Assembly (NCBI GenBank): GCA_964349355.1
Contig: CAYGFZ010000008.1
Coordinates: 1-55,586 of the forward strand
Reading direction: 5' to 3'
Length of the DNA stretch: 55,586 bases
Source: JAUVXE01 sp964349355
GTDB taxonomy: Bacteria; Actinomycetota; Coriobacteriia; Anaerosomatales; SLCP01
Made by a program: the position numbers and the translations under genes. This document shows positions 54,372 to 55,586 of the stretch, in pieces. Under the pieces are notes generated by a model. The model saw nothing but the letters and a program-made list of their open reading frames with translations. It ran no database searches and was not told where the DNA came from. Every line of letters starts with the position of its first letter. Position 1 is the first letter of the stretch.

Positions 54372-54408
54372 CTCGCTAGCCAGTCAGTACCGGGGAGGGC
54401 GTGGGGCG

Positions 54409-55449
54409 TTGATCATCACCCGCGAAGAGTACGAGGCCGAGGAGCGTCGGCGACTGCAGCCCGGCGCTGCGTTCGCCGACGCCACCCGCGGCCGGGTCCG
54501 CCCGCTGCCGCTCGACCCGTATCGCACCGAGTTCCAGCGTGATCGTGACCGGGTCATCCACTGCAAGGCGTTTCGGCGCCTCTCGCATAAGACGCAGGTC
54601 TTTTTGGCTCCCGAGGGAGACCACTACCGCACGCGTCTGACCCATACGCTCGAGGTCGCTCAGATCGCCCGGTCCGTCGCGCGGGCGCTGCGGCTGAACG
54701 AGGACCTGACCGAGGCGATCGCGCTCGCGCACGATCTCGGGCATACGCCCTTCGGGCATATCGGCGAGGACGCGCTCACCGGGTGCTTCGAGGAGATTGC
54801 TGGCGATCCGCGCTGGGCGGGGGGTGTCCCGCAGCGTTTCGAGCACAACCTGCAGTCCTTGCGGCTCGTCGAGCAGCTGGAGTACGACGGAAAGGGGCTC
54901 AACCTGACGTGGGAGGTCCGCGACGGGATCACTAATCACAGCGGCTCGGCGCGTGCTGCGACGCTCGAGGGGCAGATCGTGGCGACCGCTGATCGGATCG
55001 CGTACGTGAACCACGACATCGACGACGCGATCCGCGGGGGCGTGTTGCGCGAGGAGAACCTGCCTGCCGGCCCGACGGGGGTCCTTGGCCACAACCACGG
55101 AACGCGCATCATGACGATGGTGACCTCGATGGTAGAGGCGTCGCACGGTCAGGACTCGATCCGGATGCACCCGGAGGTCTGGGACGCGATGATGGCGCTG
55201 CGCGACTTCCTCTTCGAGCACGTCTACCTCAGTGACGAGGCCAAGGCCGAGGAACCGAAGGCCTATCGGGTGGTTCGCTCGCTGTTCTATCACTACCTGG
55301 AGAATCCGGACGCGATGCCGCCTGAATACCGTGCGGTGGCCCAAGAGGGGTTGCCCGAGGCGGTGGCCGACTACATCGCCGGCATGACCGACAGGTTCGC
55401 CATCCGGATGTTCGAGCGGCTGTTCGTGCCGAGCGCCTGGAGAGTGTAG
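54409..55449 (+). CDS. dgt: dGTP triphosphohydrolase-like protein (deoxynucleoside triphosphate hydrolase)
   Basis: HD-superfamily enzyme of the Dgt family, 346 residues. The signatures are FQRDRDRVIHCKAFRRLSHKTQVF, the HD ligands THTLEVAQI and LAHDLGHTPFGHIGE (about 105-120), and DRIAYVNHDIDDAIR (about 200-215), as in the dGTPase-like group. It removes triphosphate from dNTPs, adjusting their pools. The TTG at 54409 has GGGGAGGG upstream. In many Gram-positive bacteria dgt is followed by dnaG; the window ends before this can be seen. Confidence 0.94.
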   Translation: MIITREEYEAEERRRLQPGAAFADATRGRVRPLPLDPYRTEFQRDRDRVIHCKAFRRLSHKTQVFLAPEGDHYRTRLTHTLEVAQIARSVARALRLNEDLTEAIALAHDLGHTPFGHIGEDALTGCFEEIAGDPRWAGGVPQRFEHNLQSLRLVEQLEYDGKGLNLTWEVRDGITNHSGSARAATLEGQIVATADRIAYVNHDIDDAIRGGVLREENLPAGPTGVLGHNHGTRIMTMVTSMVEASHGQDSIRMHPEVWDAMMALRDFLFEHVYLSDEAKAEEPKAYRVVRSLFYHYLENPDAMPPEYRAVAQEGLPEAVADYIAGMTDRFAIRMFERLFVPSAWRV

Positions 55450-55473
55450 GCGGGCCCACCGCCCCGGCCCGCC
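55449..55473 (+). terminator. Possible terminator at the dgt stop codon
   Basis: GGCGGGCC and GGCCCGCC form a perfect eight-base-pair stem with a nine-base loop, beginning at the last base of the dgt stop codon and followed by GCTGTTTGG. There is no strong T run. Confidence 0.45.
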
Positions 55474-55586
55474 GCTGTTTGGATTCTGGTCAGATCCCGT
55501 TAGCGCGCGTCTGCTAGCGTCAATCCGCCGATCGGATGCGCGCACTTCCGGCGAATCGTCTTCCGGTAGTCAGGGGGAGGGGGGGT
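55474..55586. other. Intergenic region at the window end
   Basis: No gene start is visible. It contains GATCCCGTTAGC at 55493-55504, close to the comEA upstream repeats, and a TAGCGT-like -10 nearby, so it may be the promoter region of the next gene (dnaG would be usual after dgt). The last bases are a G-rich run. Confidence 0.4.

Noticed and set aside
54376..55545. 389-residue minus-strand ORF antisense to dgt
   Set aside because: Shadow frame; dgt has all family motifs on the plus strand.

Overview
The window is a 55.6 kb piece of a GC-rich, Gram-positive-type chromosome. Almost every gene lies on the + strand in long, tightly packed operons, with many ATGA/GTGA stop-start overlaps and many GTG starts. 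The gene content combines two-subunit glycyl-tRNA synthetase (glyQ, glyS), PgpH-type HD phosphohydrolase, ComEA/ComEC, CIRCE/HrcA control and a pyruvate phosphate dikinase with its regulator. At this GC level the mix suggests a Coriobacteriia-like actinobacterium. This is inference from order and composition; no rRNA is present to settle it.

Region 1 (1-7208) is core: the 3' part of obgE, then proB-proA-nadD-yqeK-LytR_C protein-rsfS-EamA transporter, ending at a tRNA-Ala(GGC) with its own promoter.

Region 2 (about 7209-20432) looks like a horizontally acquired defence island placed directly behind the tRNA-Ala. Its base composition is visibly less GC-rich. It opens with a broken gene, an unrecognised small gene and a short ORF that resembles the N-terminus of a type I methylase (HsdM). 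One compact + strand operon follows: SNF2-type helicase, type III methylase (Mod), type III restriction subunit (Res), a 32-codon ORF, an OLD-type ATPase/TOPRIM nuclease, a DUF2130 coiled-coil protein with a PD-(D/E)XK-like signature, and a KTSC-domain protein. A convergent gene encoding tandem helix-turn-helix segments closes it. The combination of type III R-M with SNF2 helicase, OLD nuclease and DUF2130 nuclease is the best candidate here for a poorly described composite defence system.

Region 3 (20.5-22.7 kb) holds accessory genes: an L-2-amino-thiazoline-4-carboxylate hydrolase-like protein, a GNAT acetyltransferase and a trypsin-like protease without a visible signal peptide.

Region 4 (22.7-55.6 kb) is core again. 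It runs leuS; comEA-comEC-holA (DNA uptake plus the DNA polymerase III delta subunit); convergent rpsT and a metallophosphoesterase; lepA-hemW; CIRCE-hrcA-dnaJ-rsmE-mtaB; and phoH-pgpH-ybeY-dgkA/PAP2-corC-cdd-era-deoC-recO-ycxB-like. It ends with glyQ-glyS-ppsR, ppdK, a small membrane protein and dgt. The links are translation and ribosome maturation (lepA, ybeY, era, rsmE, rsfS, rpsT), heat-shock control (hrcA, dnaJ), envelope lipid recycling (dgkA-PAP2) and central carbon control (ppsR, ppdK). Regulatory highlights are a CIRCE element overlapping a TATAAT box and the hemW stop codon, two divergent apparently leaderless promoters between the metallophosphoesterase and lepA, and a two-turn direct repeat upstream of comEA.
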